64,000 nucleotides of DNA, from assembly GCF_900090205.1 (NCBI RefSeq), contig NZ_LT607802.1, forward strand, positions 1,187,215-1,251,214, written 5' to 3'. Below the pieces are notes generated by a model. The model was given only the letters and a program-made list of their open reading frames with translations. It made no database searches and was not told the DNA's origin. Made by a program: the position numbers and the translations under genes. Shown here piece after piece: positions 56,010-64,000 of the stretch (positions are counted from its first letter, which is position 1; each line of letters opens with the position of its first letter). Source of the stretch: Vogesella sp. LIG4. GTDB lineage: Bacteria > Pseudomonadota > Gammaproteobacteria > Burkholderiales > Chromobacteriaceae.

Positions 56010-56804
56010 ATGTCCATGGATGTGATCGACTATCAAATCTTCGGCGACGATATGCAGTATGTCGAGGTGGAACTGGACCCGGGCGAAGCTGCCGTCGGTG
56101 AGGCCGGGGTGATGTACTACATGGAAGACGGCATCGGCATGGATACCGTGTTCGGCGATGGCTCGGCCAACCAGGGCGGGCTGTTCGGCAAGCTGCTGGG
56201 CGCCGGCAAGCGGCTGCTTACCGGTGAGTCTCTGTTCACCACCGTGTTCCAGAACCAGAGCAGCCAGAAGCGCAAGGTGGCGTTTGCCGCCAGCTACCCC
56301 GGCAAGATCGTGCCGGTGCATCTGCTGGAGCTGGGCGGCACGCTGTATGCGCAGAAGGACAGCTTTCTGGCTGGCGCCAAGGGCGTGAGCCTGGGCCTGG
56401 CGTTCCAGAAGAAGATCGGCGCCGGCCTGTTCGGCGGCGAGGGCTTCATCATGCAGAAGCTGGAGGGCGACGGCTACGTGTTCCTGCACGCCGGCGGCAC
56501 GCTGACCAGCCGCCAGCTGCAGCCGGGCGAGACGCTGCGCGTGGATACCGGCTGCGTGGTGGCGTACCAGCCGACGGTGGATTTCGACATCGAATACGTG
56601 GGCAAGCTCAAGACCGCGCTGTTCAGCGGCGAGGGGGTGTTCTTTGCCCGCCTTACCGGCCCGGGGCATGTGTGGCTACAGTCACTGCCGCTGTCGCGGC
56701 TGGCCGACCGCATCCTGGCCGCCAGCCCGCGCGCCGGCGGCGAAAACCGCGAGCAGGGTTCGGTGCTGGGCGGTTTGGGGCGGCTGATGGATGGCGACGA
56801 CTGA
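56010..56804 (+). CDS. AIM24 / TIGR00266 family protein
   Basis: The 264-residue protein has the AIM24 beta-sandwich pattern: repeated Gly-rich strand motifs such as GEAGVMYYMEDGIGMDT, LGGTLYAQKDSFLAG, LFGGEGFIMQKLEGDGYVFLHAGGT and the closing GPGHVWLQSLPLSRLADRI. The family is widespread and functionally unknown; mitochondrial relatives influence membrane architecture. The ATG at 56010 follows CGAAAGGAACC. It follows the 47-residue membrane gene. Confidence 0.85.
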   Translation: MSMDVIDYQIFGDDMQYVEVELDPGEAAVGEAGVMYYMEDGIGMDTVFGDGSANQGGLFGKLLGAGKRLLTGESLFTTVFQNQSSQKRKVAFAASYPGKIVPVHLLELGGTLYAQKDSFLAGAKGVSLGLAFQKKIGAGLFGGEGFIMQKLEGDGYVFLHAGGTLTSRQLQPGETLRVDTGCVVAYQPTVDFDIEYVGKLKTALFSGEGVFFARLTGPGHVWLQSLPLSRLADRILAASPRAGGENREQGSVLGGLGRLMDGDD

Positions 56805-56835
56805 TCTGCCTCCCGGCAGGGTTGGCCGCAAGCAA

Positions 56836-56868
56836 AACAGCCAGCGCGAGCGCTGGCTGTTGATGTTT
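56836..56868 (+). terminator. Intrinsic terminator after AIM24
   Basis: AACAGCCAGCG and CGCTGGCTGTT pair across CGAG, followed by GATGTTTTG. The same stem core recurs at 57004-57029 (CAGCCAGCG, CGCTGGCTG, TTTTA) on the other side of repeat R3 copy 2. Confidence 0.75.
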
Positions 56869-56869
56869 T

Positions 56870-56968
56870 GACAAAGCCCTTGCGCATGGCGCAAGGGCTT
56901 TGTCATGAAAACAGGAAGGCTGCCAATGCCAAGACTTAGCTGGAGCGGCCCGGCTTTGCCGGGTCCGG
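56870..56968 (+). repeat. Repeat family R3, copy 2
   Basis: ACAAAGCCCTTGCGC and GCGCAAGGGCTTTGT form one hairpin; a second, GGCCCGGCTTTGCCGGGTCC, lies 70 bases on. The order and sequence match copy 1 at 29246. It is flanked by two similar terminator hairpins. Confidence 0.8.
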
Positions 56969-57047
56969 TAGAGCCTGCATAAGAAACTTTGTATGCAGCC
57001 TGGCAGCCAGCGCAAGCGCTGGCTGTTTTACAAGGGCGACTGGCAGC

Positions 57048-58124
57048 TTACTTGCCGGCAGCAGTGCCGAACTTGCTGCGGCGTGCCGTCACCGCGTCGG
57101 CCAGGGTGGCCAGCAGCGCTTCGGTATCGTCCCAGCCGATGCAGGCATCGGTGATGCTCTGGCCGTAGGTCAGATCGCAGCCCGGTTTCAGATCCTGGCG
57201 GCCTTCCACCAGGTGGCTTTCCACCATCACGCCAAAGATATGGCTGTCGCCGGCGGCCATCTGGCTGGCCACGTCCTGGCACACTTCCATCTGGCGCTTG
57301 TAGTCCTTGCGGCTGTTGGCGTGGCTGAAGTCCACCATCAGCTTCTGCGCCAGGCCCACGGCGGCCAGTTCGGCCGCGGCAGCCTTCACGAAGCGCTCTT
57401 CGTAGTTCGGCTCCTTGCCGCCGCGCAGGATCACGTGGCAGTCCGGGTTGCCGCCGGTTTCCACGATGGCGGAATGGCCGGTCTTGGTGACCGACAGGAA
57501 ATGGTGCGACACGCTGGCAGAGCGGATGGCGTCCACTGCGATCTTCAGGTTGCCGTCGGTGCCGTTCTTGAAGCCCACCGGGCAGGACAGTCCGGAGGCC
57601 AGCTCGCGGTGCACCTGCGATTCGGTGGTGCGCGCGCCGATGGCACCCCAGCTGATCAGGTCGGCCAGGTACTGCGGGGTGATCATGTCGAGGAATTCGG
57701 TGGCGGCCGGCATGCCCATGCTGTTCAGGTTCAGCAGCAGGCGGCGGCCGATGCGCAGACCGGCGTTGATGTCGTAGGACTCGTCCAGGTGTGGATCGTT
57801 GATCAGGCCCTTCCAGCCCACGGTGGTGCGCGGCTTTTCAAAGTACACGCGCATCACCACTTCCAGCTCGCCGGCATACTTGTCGCGCAGCGGTAGCAGG
57901 CGGCGGGCGTATTCCTCGGCGGCGGCCGGGTCGTGGATGGAACAGGGGCCGATCACCACCAGCAGGCGGTCGTCTTCGCTGCGCAGCAGGCGCGCGATGT
58001 TGCGGCGGGTGTGGTAGATCAGCTCGGCAGCCGGTTCGGTGATCGGCAGTTCGTAAAGATGGGCGATCGGGGGCAGTAATTCCTTGATATCGCGGATGCG
58101 TACGTCGTCGGTCTGGCGGTGCAT
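57048..58124 (-). CDS. aroG: 3-deoxy-7-phosphoheptulonate synthase (class I)
   Basis: DAHP synthase commits erythrose 4-phosphate and PEP to the shikimate pathway. The 358-residue class I enzyme has LLVVIGPCSIHDP, PRTTVGWKGLINDP, the GARTTESQVHRELASGLSCPVGFKNGTDG loop and the metal-binding DFSHANS. It is the AroF/AroG/AroH type with an N-terminal extension that mediates amino-acid feedback; which amino acid is not clear. The gene symbol is by best resemblance. It faces a repeat-filled region upstream (58125-58577). Confidence 0.93.
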   Translation of the reverse strand: MHRQTDDVRIRDIKELLPPIAHLYELPITEPAAELIYHTRRNIARLLRSEDDRLLVVIGPCSIHDPAAAEEYARRLLPLRDKYAGELEVVMRVYFEKPRTTVGWKGLINDPHLDESYDINAGLRIGRRLLLNLNSMGMPAATEFLDMITPQYLADLISWGAIGARTTESQVHRELASGLSCPVGFKNGTDGNLKIAVDAIRSASVSHHFLSVTKTGHSAIVETGGNPDCHVILRGGKEPNYEERFVKAAAAELAAVGLAQKLMVDFSHANSRKDYKRQMEVCQDVASQMAAGDSHIFGVMVESHLVEGRQDLKPGCDLTYGQSITDACIGWDDTEALLATLADAVTARRSKFGTAAGK

Positions 58125-58245
58125 GATTTGTTTTCCTTGCCTGTCGGGCTATCTCTTTGCATAGCAACATTACCTGCTTGAGCCCGCTGTGCCAAGCGTT
58201 TGACGGCAAAACAAAAGGGCACCCGGCGGGGAGATCAGGCTGTAG

Positions 58246-58531
58246 ACAAGGCAACTTGTGCAGGTGCAACCGGACCCGGCGAAGCCGGGCCGCGCCGGCC
58301 AAGCGGTTGAATCGGCAGCCTTCCCGTTTGCATAACAAAGCCCTTCCGCGCTGCGAAAGGGCTTTGTCGATACGGCCCCCCGTGGGGTGCCCAGGCTGCG
58401 GACAAGGCAACTTGTGCCGGTGCAACCGGACCCGGCGAAGCCGGGCCGCTCCGGCAAAGCGGTTGAATCGGCAGCCTTCCTGTTTGCATGACAAAGCCCT
58501 TCCGCGCGGCGAAAGGGCTTTGTCGATACAC
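58246..58531 (-). repeat. Repeat family R3, two tandem copies (156-base unit)
   Basis: Units start at 58246 and 58402. Each runs CAAGGCAACTTGTG, then GACCCGGCGAAGCCGGGCC, then GCAGCCTTCC and ACAAAGCCCTT with the GCGAAAGGGCTTTGT arm. They are in the opposite orientation to copies 1 and 2. The units differ at a handful of bases. The region between aroG and dksA is otherwise non-coding. Confidence 0.9.
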
Positions 58532-58533
58532 AC

Positions 58534-58556
58534 AGGGCACCCCGAAGGGTGCCCTT
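58534..58556. terminator. Hairpin downstream of dksA
   Basis: AGGGCACCCC and GGGTGCCCT pair across GAAG just beyond the dksA stop. No strong T run is visible on the minus strand. Confidence 0.5.
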
Positions 58557-58577
58557 GAGCGCGGATAGCCGGTGATA

Positions 58578-58988
58578 TCAGTCGGCGTACTGGCGCTTCA
58601 TGCGCTCGCGGCGCTCCTGGGCCTCCACCGACAGGGTGGCGGTCGGGCGGGCCAGCAGGCGCTTCAGGCCGATGGGTTCGCCGGTGTCTTCGCAGTAACC
58701 GTAGGAACCGTCATCGATCAGGCGCAGGGTGGACTGGATCTTCTGCAGCAGCTTGCGCTCGCGGTCGCGGGTGCGCAGTTCCAGTGCATATTCCTCTTCC
58801 AGCGTGGCACGGTCAGCCGGGTCCGGCGTGGCCTCCTGCTCTTGCAGATGGCTGGCCGTGGCATTGGCGTTGCCCAACAGCTCTTGCTGCATCTGCAGCA
58901 GGCGCTCCTTGAAGAACTCAAGGTGGTCGGCGTTCATGTAGTCGTCACCGGACCAGTTGTGGATGTCTTGTTCAGTCAGCTTGGCCAT
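58578..58988 (-). CDS. dksA: DksA-type RNA polymerase regulator, cysteine-poor
   Basis: DksA binds RNA polymerase with ppGpp in the stringent response. The 136-residue product has a coiled coil (residues 20-100) and the globular C-terminal motif YGYCEDTGEPIGLKRLLARPTATLSVEAQERRE. Of the four Cys of E. coli DksA only one is kept (others are Thr, Ser and Ala). This single-Cys form, seen in other proteobacteria, is expected to be zinc-independent. The coiled-coil tip acidic residues are present. It is transcribed alone, with a promoter region of about 200 bases. Confidence 0.93.
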   Translation of the reverse strand: MAKLTEQDIHNWSGDDYMNADHLEFFKERLLQMQQELLGNANATASHLQEQEATPDPADRATLEEEYALELRTRDRERKLLQKIQSTLRLIDDGSYGYCEDTGEPIGLKRLLARPTATLSVEAQERRERMKRQYAD

Positions 58989-59160
58989 GATGTGAGCTTC
59001 CAGCTATTAAGAGTTTTGGCAAACAGGCGTGGAAGATTACCGACGGCATAGGGAAAGTGCAACAGCGGTAATGGATGATTAAGGAATCATCTACTTGTAT
59101 AGTACCGGCCGTTACAAAGCTCAAGCCGGATATTGCCTGCCGCCAGGCGTGGCCGCAGAC

Positions 59161-59192
59161 GGTAAAAAGCGGCCTGGCGGCCGCTTTTTACC
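59161..59192. terminator. Bidirectional terminator after cytochrome c
   Basis: GGTAAAAAGCGGCC and GGCCGCTTTTTACC pair across TGGC. The T/A runs lie inside the stem. It terminates the minus-strand cytochrome gene and any opposite transcript. Confidence 0.8.
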
Positions 59193-59207
59193 TGGCAGTG
59201 CTGCGTC

Positions 59208-59513
59208 TTACTTCAACGTCAGAATCCACTTCACCAGTGCCTTCAGGTCGGCATCGCTCACCTGCGGGTTCGGCGGCATCGGCACCGCGCCCCATACGCC
59301 GGAGCCGCCGTTCTTCACTTTGGCGATCAGTCTGGCTTCGGCGCCCTTGTCGCCAGCATATTTCTTGGCCACGTCCTTGTAGGCCGGGCCAACCACTTTC
59401 TTGTCCACCGCGTGGCAGGCAAGGCAGTTGTTCTTCTGCGCCAGTTGCAGGTTGGCGAAAGCCGGCGCAGCCAGAGCGCCACAGGCGACAGCAGCAAGCA
59501 GCAATTTCTTCAT
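59208..59513 (-). CDS. Class I c-type cytochrome
   Basis: The ATG at 59513 gives 101 residues with a signal peptide (residues 1-20). The heme motif CLACH (Cys30, Cys33, His34) and the axial Met in AVPMPPN (about 79) make it a cytochrome c-551/c5-type periplasmic electron carrier. Partner oxidase or reductase genes are not adjacent. It lies just downstream of yggT, with 58 bases between. Confidence 0.92.
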   Translation of the reverse strand: MKKLLLAAVACGALAAPAFANLQLAQKNNCLACHAVDKKVVGPAYKDVAKKYAGDKGAEARLIAKVKNGGSGVWGAVPMPPNPQVSDADLKALVKWILTLK

Positions 59514-59571
59514 CTGGTATCTCCACTGTTGTAAGCACCGGGTACGCGGGCCCGGCTGCCATAATGATTGC

Positions 59572-60156
59572 TTAGACGGCAATCTTGAGTTGCGTCAAGA
59601 ACAGCTGCTCCAGCAGGCGCAGTGGCAGCATCTGGATTACCTGGATAATCAGCAGCAGCACCAGCGGCGACAGATCCACCCCGCCCACGTTGGCCGCACG
59701 GAACGGCTTGAGGTAGGGGCGGGTGAGTGCTTCCAGTATCGGCGACAGCGCGTTGTACGGGCTGACCCAGCTCAGGATGGCCTGCACGATCACCGCGCCG
59801 GTGAGCAGGTTGAGCGACTGGCGGAACAGCTCCAGCAGCGCCAGCAGCGAGAGGCCGAACCAGGTCTGCGGGCTGACGAAGTTGTACGGGATGCGCCCCA
59901 GTGCCACCACCACAGCCATGACCAGCAGCTGCACCAGCAGCGCCACCAGGATGGAGGCGCTGTCGTAGCCGTGCCAGGAAGGCACGCGCCGCCGCAGCGG
60001 CAGCACCACGAAATTGGTTACCGCCATCACGAACTGGTTGAGCGGGTGCTTGTGCGGTGCATGCGACAGCTGCAGGTAAAAGCGCAGCAGCAGCACCAGC
60101 ACGAACAGCCCGCCCACGGTGCTGATGAGAAACGTCAGGGTTTCCAGAAACAGCAT
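59572..60156 (-). CDS. yggT: YggT family membrane protein
   Basis: The 194-residue protein has two repeats of the YggT motif, each a hydrophobic hairpin: VLVLLLRFYLQLSHAP and, later, AILSWVSPYNALSPILEALTRPYLKPFR. Members help osmotic adaptation and potassium handling; the role here is inferred from family only. It follows proC with 3 bases between, in the common yggS-proC-yggT order. An uptake-like motif lies at 59690. Confidence 0.9.
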   Translation of the reverse strand: MLFLETLTFLISTVGGLFVLVLLLRFYLQLSHAPHKHPLNQFVMAVTNFVVLPLRRRVPSWHGYDSASILVALLVQLLVMAVVVALGRIPYNFVSPQTWFGLSLLALLELFRQSLNLLTGAVIVQAILSWVSPYNALSPILEALTRPYLKPFRAANVGGVDLSPLVLLLIIQVIQMLPLRLLEQLFLTQLKIAV

Positions 60157-60159
60157 GCA

Positions 60160-60963
60160 TTAGTCCTTGGAGAGTTCTTCGCCCATTTCCACCGAACGGG
60201 CACGGCAATCCATCGCGCCGGCGATGATCGCCTGTTTAACACCTTCCGCCTCGAAGCGGAAGATGGCGCGCTCGGTGGTGCCGCCCTTGGACATCACGTT
60301 CTGGCGCAGGGTTGCCACCGGCAGCGGGCTCTGCCGCGCCAGTTCCACCGCGCCGTCGAAAGTGGCGATCACCAGGCGGCGTGCCTCGTCCTCGCTGAAG
60401 CCCGACTGCCTGGCGGCTTCGATCATGCTTTCGATGAAGTAGAACACGTAGGCCGGGCCACTGCCGGACACGCAGGTGATGTCGTCAATGCCGCTTTCTT
60501 CCGCCAGCCAGGTGGTGGTGCCTACCGACTGCATGATGCGGGTGGCGGCATCGCGGTCCGCCGCGCCGATGTTGGCCGCAGCGTACAGCCCGGACACGCC
60601 CTTGCCGACCATGGCCGGGGTGTTGGGCATGACGCGCACGATGCGCTGGCTGCCCAGCCAGCGTGCCAGTGCGTCGCCGCGGATGCCGGCAGCGATGGAA
60701 ACCACCAGCGCGCCGCCCAGCTTAGGGGCCAGCGCCAGGCATACGTCGCGCAGCACCTGCGGCTTCACCGCCAGCACCACTACGTCGTCCACGCCGAACT
60801 GTGCCGGTGCCTCGGCCAGCGGTTCCACGCCGAACTGCTGCTGCAGCTGGGTGCGTTTCTCCTCGTGCAGCTCCACCACGCGGATGTGATGCTCGCCACT
60901 GCCAACCAGGCCGCCGATGATGGCTGTCGCCATATTGCCGCCGCCGATGAAGGTAATCTGCAT
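60160..60963 (-). CDS. proC: Pyrroline-5-carboxylate reductase
   Basis: ProC makes proline from pyrroline-5-carboxylate. The 267-residue product starts MQITFIGGGNMATAIIGGL, an NADPH-binding motif, and has VMPNTPAMVGKGVSGLYAAAN and the CVSGSGPAYVFYFIESMIEAA and SKGGTTERAIFRFEAEGV signatures. It lies in the yggS-proC-yggT cluster, 50 bases downstream of yggS. A uptake-like motif lies at 60572. Confidence 0.95.
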   Translation of the reverse strand: MQITFIGGGNMATAIIGGLVGSGEHHIRVVELHEEKRTQLQQQFGVEPLAEAPAQFGVDDVVVLAVKPQVLRDVCLALAPKLGGALVVSIAAGIRGDALARWLGSQRIVRVMPNTPAMVGKGVSGLYAAANIGAADRDAATRIMQSVGTTTWLAEESGIDDITCVSGSGPAYVFYFIESMIEAARQSGFSEDEARRLVIATFDGAVELARQSPLPVATLRQNVMSKGGTTERAIFRFEAEGVKQAIIAGAMDCRARSVEMGEELSKD

Positions 60964-61013
60964 GTTCGTCCCTTTGTAGTTTGTATACAGTTTGTGTGTG
61001 CCGCGATGATAGC

Positions 61014-61706
61014 TCAGGCCGGATAGTGGCGGGCGCCAAAAATGGCGGTGCCGACACGCACCATGCTGCTGCCGGCCGCCACCGCCTGCGCCATATCGGC
61101 CGACATGCCCATGGACAGCGTATCCAGCTGCATGCCCTCGGCCGCCATCTGCTGTTGCAGCTGGCGCAACACGCCGAAGCGTGCGGCCAACAGTGCCGTG
61201 TCCGGCGTGGGCTCCGGAATGCACATCAGCCCGCGCAGGCGCAGCTGCGGCAGTGCCGCCACCGCGCGCAGCAGCGCCGGCGCTTCCGCCAGCTCGCAAC
61301 CGCTCTTGCTGTCCTCGCCGGACACGTTCACCTGCACGCAGACATTCAGTGGCGGCATGCCGGCGGGGCGCTGCGCCGACAGGCGTTCGGCGATCTTCAG
61401 GCGTTCTATCGAATGCACCCAGTGCGCCACCTCGGCCACCGGGCGGGTCTTGTTGGATTGCAGCGGGCCGATGAAATGCCACTCGATGGCGAGATCCGCC
61501 AGCTGCTGCGCCTTGGTGGCCAGTTCCTGCACGTAGTTTTCGCCGAAGGCGCGCTGCCCGGCCGCGTATGCCTCGCGGATTGCTTCCGCCGGAAAAGTCT
61601 TGCTGACGGCCAGCAGCGTCACCTCGTCGGGGCTGCGTCCGGCGGCGGTGGCCGCGGCGGCCAGGCTGTCGCGTACGGTCTGCAATGCGTGTGCCAATTG
61701 CGTCAT
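61014..61706 (-). CDS. yggS: PLP homeostasis protein (YggS/PROSC family)
   Basis: The 230-residue PLP-binding TIM-barrel-like protein has the PLP Lys in LLAVSKTFPAEAI, GENYVQEL, WHFIGPLQSNKTRPVAEVAHWVHSI and a closing LSMGMSADMAQAVAAGSSMVRVGTAIFG. It buffers pyridoxal phosphate. It is upstream of proC and divergent, at distance, from a hypothetical membrane gene at 61878. A uptake-like motif lies at 61182. Confidence 0.94.
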   Translation of the reverse strand: MTQLAHALQTVRDSLAAAATAAGRSPDEVTLLAVSKTFPAEAIREAYAAGQRAFGENYVQELATKAQQLADLAIEWHFIGPLQSNKTRPVAEVAHWVHSIERLKIAERLSAQRPAGMPPLNVCVQVNVSGEDSKSGCELAEAPALLRAVAALPQLRLRGLMCIPEPTPDTALLAARFGVLRQLQQQMAAEGMQLDTLSMGMSADMAQAVAAGSSMVRVGTAIFGARHYPA

Positions 61707-61877
61707 GATGCGTGGTTTCGTTGGGTCCGGTAACGGTGTTGCCATGTTAGCGGTTTGGCCGCCCGCTGGCGATTTTGCCAGCGGCCAGCATTCCCGCCCG
61801 GCGGCATGCGCTTGAGCTATAAAACCAGAGCCACCGTCCTGCCCATGCTCCGGGCTGGCCTGGCACAGGAGAAGCAC

Positions 61878-62585
61878 ATGCCGATTCGTGACGAAAGCAC
61901 GCGAGCCAACCGACTGAAAGAGGTCGAGAAGAAATGCGCGCTGTGCCAGGAAAAATATCGGGGCCTGGAACATGAACTGGGCATCGCCGACAAGGCGGCG
62001 GTGATCGAAGAGGACGGCTATGGCGGCGTGCCGGTGGAGCTGACCGCCTTGCGCGAGCTGTTCGGCCCCACGCGCAGGCCACAGCAGGGGCAGGCTACGC
62101 AGCACAGGAGTTATGACTACATCAGCAGCCGCATCAGCAAGGTGCGCCGCAAACTGCGCGAGCTGTATTTCTCGGTGCCCGACGTGGCGCAGCGCAAGGC
62201 GCTGATCACCGCCCGGCGCCAACCCCGGCGCCTGGTATGCGAGGCGCTGCAGGACGAGCTGAATGTTGCCCGGCACACCCTGCAAACCACCAAGCACCGC
62301 TCGCACGCCAAGCCCTGGCTGCTGGGCGCGGCGGTGGGCGCCGGTGCGGTACTGCTGGGCGCTGCGCTGGCGCATCTGTACGGCGCACTGGCCGGCATGG
62401 TGGCGGGGTTTTTTGTCGGCAAATGGCTGGTGGACAACCACAACAAGCAGCTGCAGCGCCAGACGCGCAGCGAGCAGTTCGATGCCGACAGTCTGGCCAA
62501 TCTGCTGCAGACCTGCCGCCGCGCGCCGGAGTGGTTTTCCGAGGCGGAGGAAAACAGCGGTGAGCGCGACGCGTACGAAGTCTGA
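61878..62585 (+). CDS. Hypothetical membrane-anchored protein with coiled coil
   Basis: The ATG at 61878 (ACAGGAGAA upstream) gives 235 residues. The first 45 are basic and contain LKEVEKKCALCQEKYRGLEHEL, a coiled-coil-like segment with a CxxC pair. A basic helix region follows (SSRISKVRRKLRELYFSV), then one or two hydrophobic segments (LLGAAVGAGAVLLGAALAHLYGALAGMVAGFFVG), and a soluble tail. I do not recognise a family. It lies between yggS and pilT on the plus strand, 235 bases ahead of pilT, and a uptake-like motif follows it at 62605. Confidence 0.6.
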   Translation: MPIRDESTRANRLKEVEKKCALCQEKYRGLEHELGIADKAAVIEEDGYGGVPVELTALRELFGPTRRPQQGQATQHRSYDYISSRISKVRRKLRELYFSVPDVAQRKALITARRQPRRLVCEALQDELNVARHTLQTTKHRSHAKPWLLGAAVGAGAVLLGAALAHLYGALAGMVAGFFVGKWLVDNHNKQLQRQTRSEQFDADSLANLLQTCRRAPEWFSEAEENSGERDAYEV

Positions 62586-62820
62586 AGCGCCGCGCATGCC
62601 CAAGGTTGGCCGCAGCCGGCATAGCGGCAGACCAATGTTCTGCCCGGCGGGGTACGGCCGCCGGCCCAGGCAGGTGCTGGCGGCATGGAAGCCCCGCCAA
62701 GCGCCGTGTATGATTTATCAAAACAACTGTTACAAGCCTGCCATTTAACGCATCACTACTGCGCGCCGGTTTTTTGTGGAGCAATGGCCTGGCGGCCATT
62801 CCGGGCGAACGGGGAACTCA

Positions 62821-63861
62821 ATGGAAATTTCCGACCTGCTGTCCTTCACGGTCAAGAACAAGGCATCCGACCTGCATCTGTCCGCCGGTCTGCCGCCGCT
62901 GATCCGCGTGCATGGCGACATCCGCCGCATCAACCTGCCGCCGATGGACCACCACGACGTGCACGACATGGTGTACGACATCATGAACGACTATCAGCGC
63001 AAGAACTTCGAGGACAGCTTCGAGTGCGACTTCTCGTTCGAGGTGCCCAACCTGGCACGCTTCCGGGTGAACACCTTCATGCAGAACCGCGGCATGGGCG
63101 CGGTGTTCCGCGTGATTCCGTCCAAGGTGCTGTCGCTGGAAGACCTGAACGCGCCGAAGATTTTCCGCGATATTTCCGAATACCCGCGCGGCATCGTGCT
63201 GGTGACCGGGCCGACCGGCTCCGGTAAATCCACCACCCTGGCGGCGATGGTCGATTACATCAACAGCAACTACTACGCGCACATTCTCACCGCGGAAGAC
63301 CCGATCGAATTCGTGCACGAGAGCAAGAAGTCGCTGATCAACCAGCGTGAACTGGGTACCCAGACCCGCAGCTTCGCCAATGCGCTGAAGAGCGCGCTGC
63401 GTGAAGACCCGGACGTGATCCTGGTGGGCGAGATGCGCGACCTGGAAACCATCCGCCTGGCGCTGACTGCGGCGGAAACCGGCCACCTGGTATTCGGTAC
63501 CCTGCATACCAGCAGCGCGGCCAAGACCATCGACCGTATCGTGGACGTGTTCCCGGCAGCGGAAAAGGACATGGTGCGCGCCATGCTGTCGGAAAGCCTG
63601 CGCGCGGTGATTTCGCAGGCACTGCTGAAGACCAAGGACGGCGCCGGCCGGGTGGCGGCGCACGAAATCATGATCGGCACCCCGGCGATTCGCAACCTGA
63701 TCCGTGAGAACAAGCTGGCGCAGATCAACTCGATGATCCAGACCGGCCAGCAATATGGCATGCAGACACTGGACCAGTGTCTGACCGACCTGGTGCGCCG
63801 CAATATCGTGTCCGACGAAGAAGCGCGCGGCAAGGCCACCAACAAGGACAACTTCCTGTAA
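62821..63861 (+). CDS. pilT: Type IV pilus retraction ATPase PilT
   Basis: PilT pulls in type IV pili and powers twitching and DNA uptake. The 346-residue ATPase starts at the ATG at 62821 with MEISDLLSFTVKNKASDLHLSAG. It has Walker A GPTGSGKST near 130-138, the Asp box and Walker B region LVGEMRDLETI, the His box HLVFGTLHT, and the PilT-specific AIRNLIRE motif. PilU follows after 12 bases. The pair is typical of naturally competent Neisseriales and Pseudomonas. Confidence 0.97.
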   Translation: MEISDLLSFTVKNKASDLHLSAGLPPLIRVHGDIRRINLPPMDHHDVHDMVYDIMNDYQRKNFEDSFECDFSFEVPNLARFRVNTFMQNRGMGAVFRVIPSKVLSLEDLNAPKIFRDISEYPRGIVLVTGPTGSGKSTTLAAMVDYINSNYYAHILTAEDPIEFVHESKKSLINQRELGTQTRSFANALKSALREDPDVILVGEMRDLETIRLALTAAETGHLVFGTLHTSSAAKTIDRIVDVFPAAEKDMVRAMLSESLRAVISQALLKTKDGAGRVAAHEIMIGTPAIRNLIRENKLAQINSMIQTGQQYGMQTLDQCLTDLVRRNIVSDEEARGKATNKDNFL

Positions 63862-63873
63862 GCGGAGCGGGTG

Positions 63874-64000
63874 ATGGAAAAGGAACAGGCATCAAAATTT
63901 ATCCATGATCTGCTGCGCCACGCGGTCAGCAAGAACGCGTCCGATATCTTCATTGCCGCGGAATTTCCGCCGGCGATGAAAATCGACGGCAAGATCACCC
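63874..64000 (+). CDS. pilU: PilT-dependent accessory ATPase PilU, partial
   Basis: Only the first 42 residues are present, from the ATG at 63874 (GCGGAGCGGGTG upstream) to the window edge. The start MEKEQASKFIHDLLRHAVSKNASDIFIAAEFPPAMKIDGKIT is characteristic of PilU, a retraction ATPase paralogue encoded next to PilT. It aids PilT in pilus retraction. Confidence 0.85.
   Translation, partial: MEKEQASKFIHDLLRHAVSKNASDIFIAAEFPPAMKIDGKIT

Overview
The window is a 64 kb, GC-rich stretch of chromosome from a betaproteobacterium. Gene content and protein style fit the Neisseriales, most likely a Chromobacteriaceae relative such as Vogesella, Chromobacterium or Aquitalea; this is judged by eye, without a database search. 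There is no rRNA, tRNA, CRISPR array, phage or intact insertion sequence. Two motifs run through it: a 10-base word, GTTGGCCGCA, present about 50 times, and two 14-base parS-type palindromes plus two weaker relatives. The first looks like an undescribed DNA uptake sequence dialect. The second suggests that the segment lies near the replication origin.

Layout. 1-8 kb: small cupins, lipoproteins, a TauE exporter with a divergent LysR regulator, DUF3224 and DUF4019 proteins, and the 23S rRNA hydroxylase rlhA. 8-10.2 kb: thiC behind a TPP riboswitch. 10.4-15.1 kb: a PCMT-like methyltransferase with a rhodanese, ung, an isochorismatase-type hydrolase and a second TauE protein. 15.1-21.8 kb: a polyamine and membrane-stress type cluster (DUF350, SPFH/SHOCT, DUF4178, a 50-residue Gly/Ser-rich protein and SpeD on the minus strand; a membrane-bound spermidine synthase and a Tat-exported flavoprotein on the plus strand). 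21.8-29.2 kb: a LysR regulator, a YdcSTUV-like polyamine/GABA-type ABC transporter, aminobutyraldehyde dehydrogenase patD and an NTF2-like secreted protein. 29.2-36.3 kb: an EAL phosphodiesterase whose 3' end has been tandemly copied, a DinB-like protein, thiD-thiE, rubredoxin, an M48 lipoprotein protease, hemJ and a CYTH enzyme. 36.3-37.3 kb: an AT-richer EamA transporter gene, probably acquired. 37.4-39.8 kb: FlhE-like, thioredoxin-like and hemL. 40-47.4 kb: pilR, pilS, parC, elaA, a ParB-like protein and a membrane protein. 47.6-54.4 kb: tkt, gap, pgk, a LysE exporter and fba. 54.5-64 kb: HPP-CBS, AIM24, DAHP synthase, a cysteine-poor DksA, cytochrome c, yggT-proC-yggS, and pilT-pilU, with pilU running off the window.

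How the parts fit. Type IV pilus genes (pilS/pilR control, pilT/pilU retraction motors) would power DNA uptake, which suits an uptake-sequence reading of the 10-mer. Polyamine genes occur in two blocks: synthesis and oxidation next to membrane-stress proteins, and uptake with catabolism in ydcSTUV-patD. Thiamine synthesis is split between riboswitch-controlled thiC and the overlapping thiD-thiE pair. Central carbon genes (tkt-gap-pgk-fba) form one co-directional block. Non-coding DNA is unusually rich in small palindromic repeats. At least three families are visible, two with compensatory changes in their stems.
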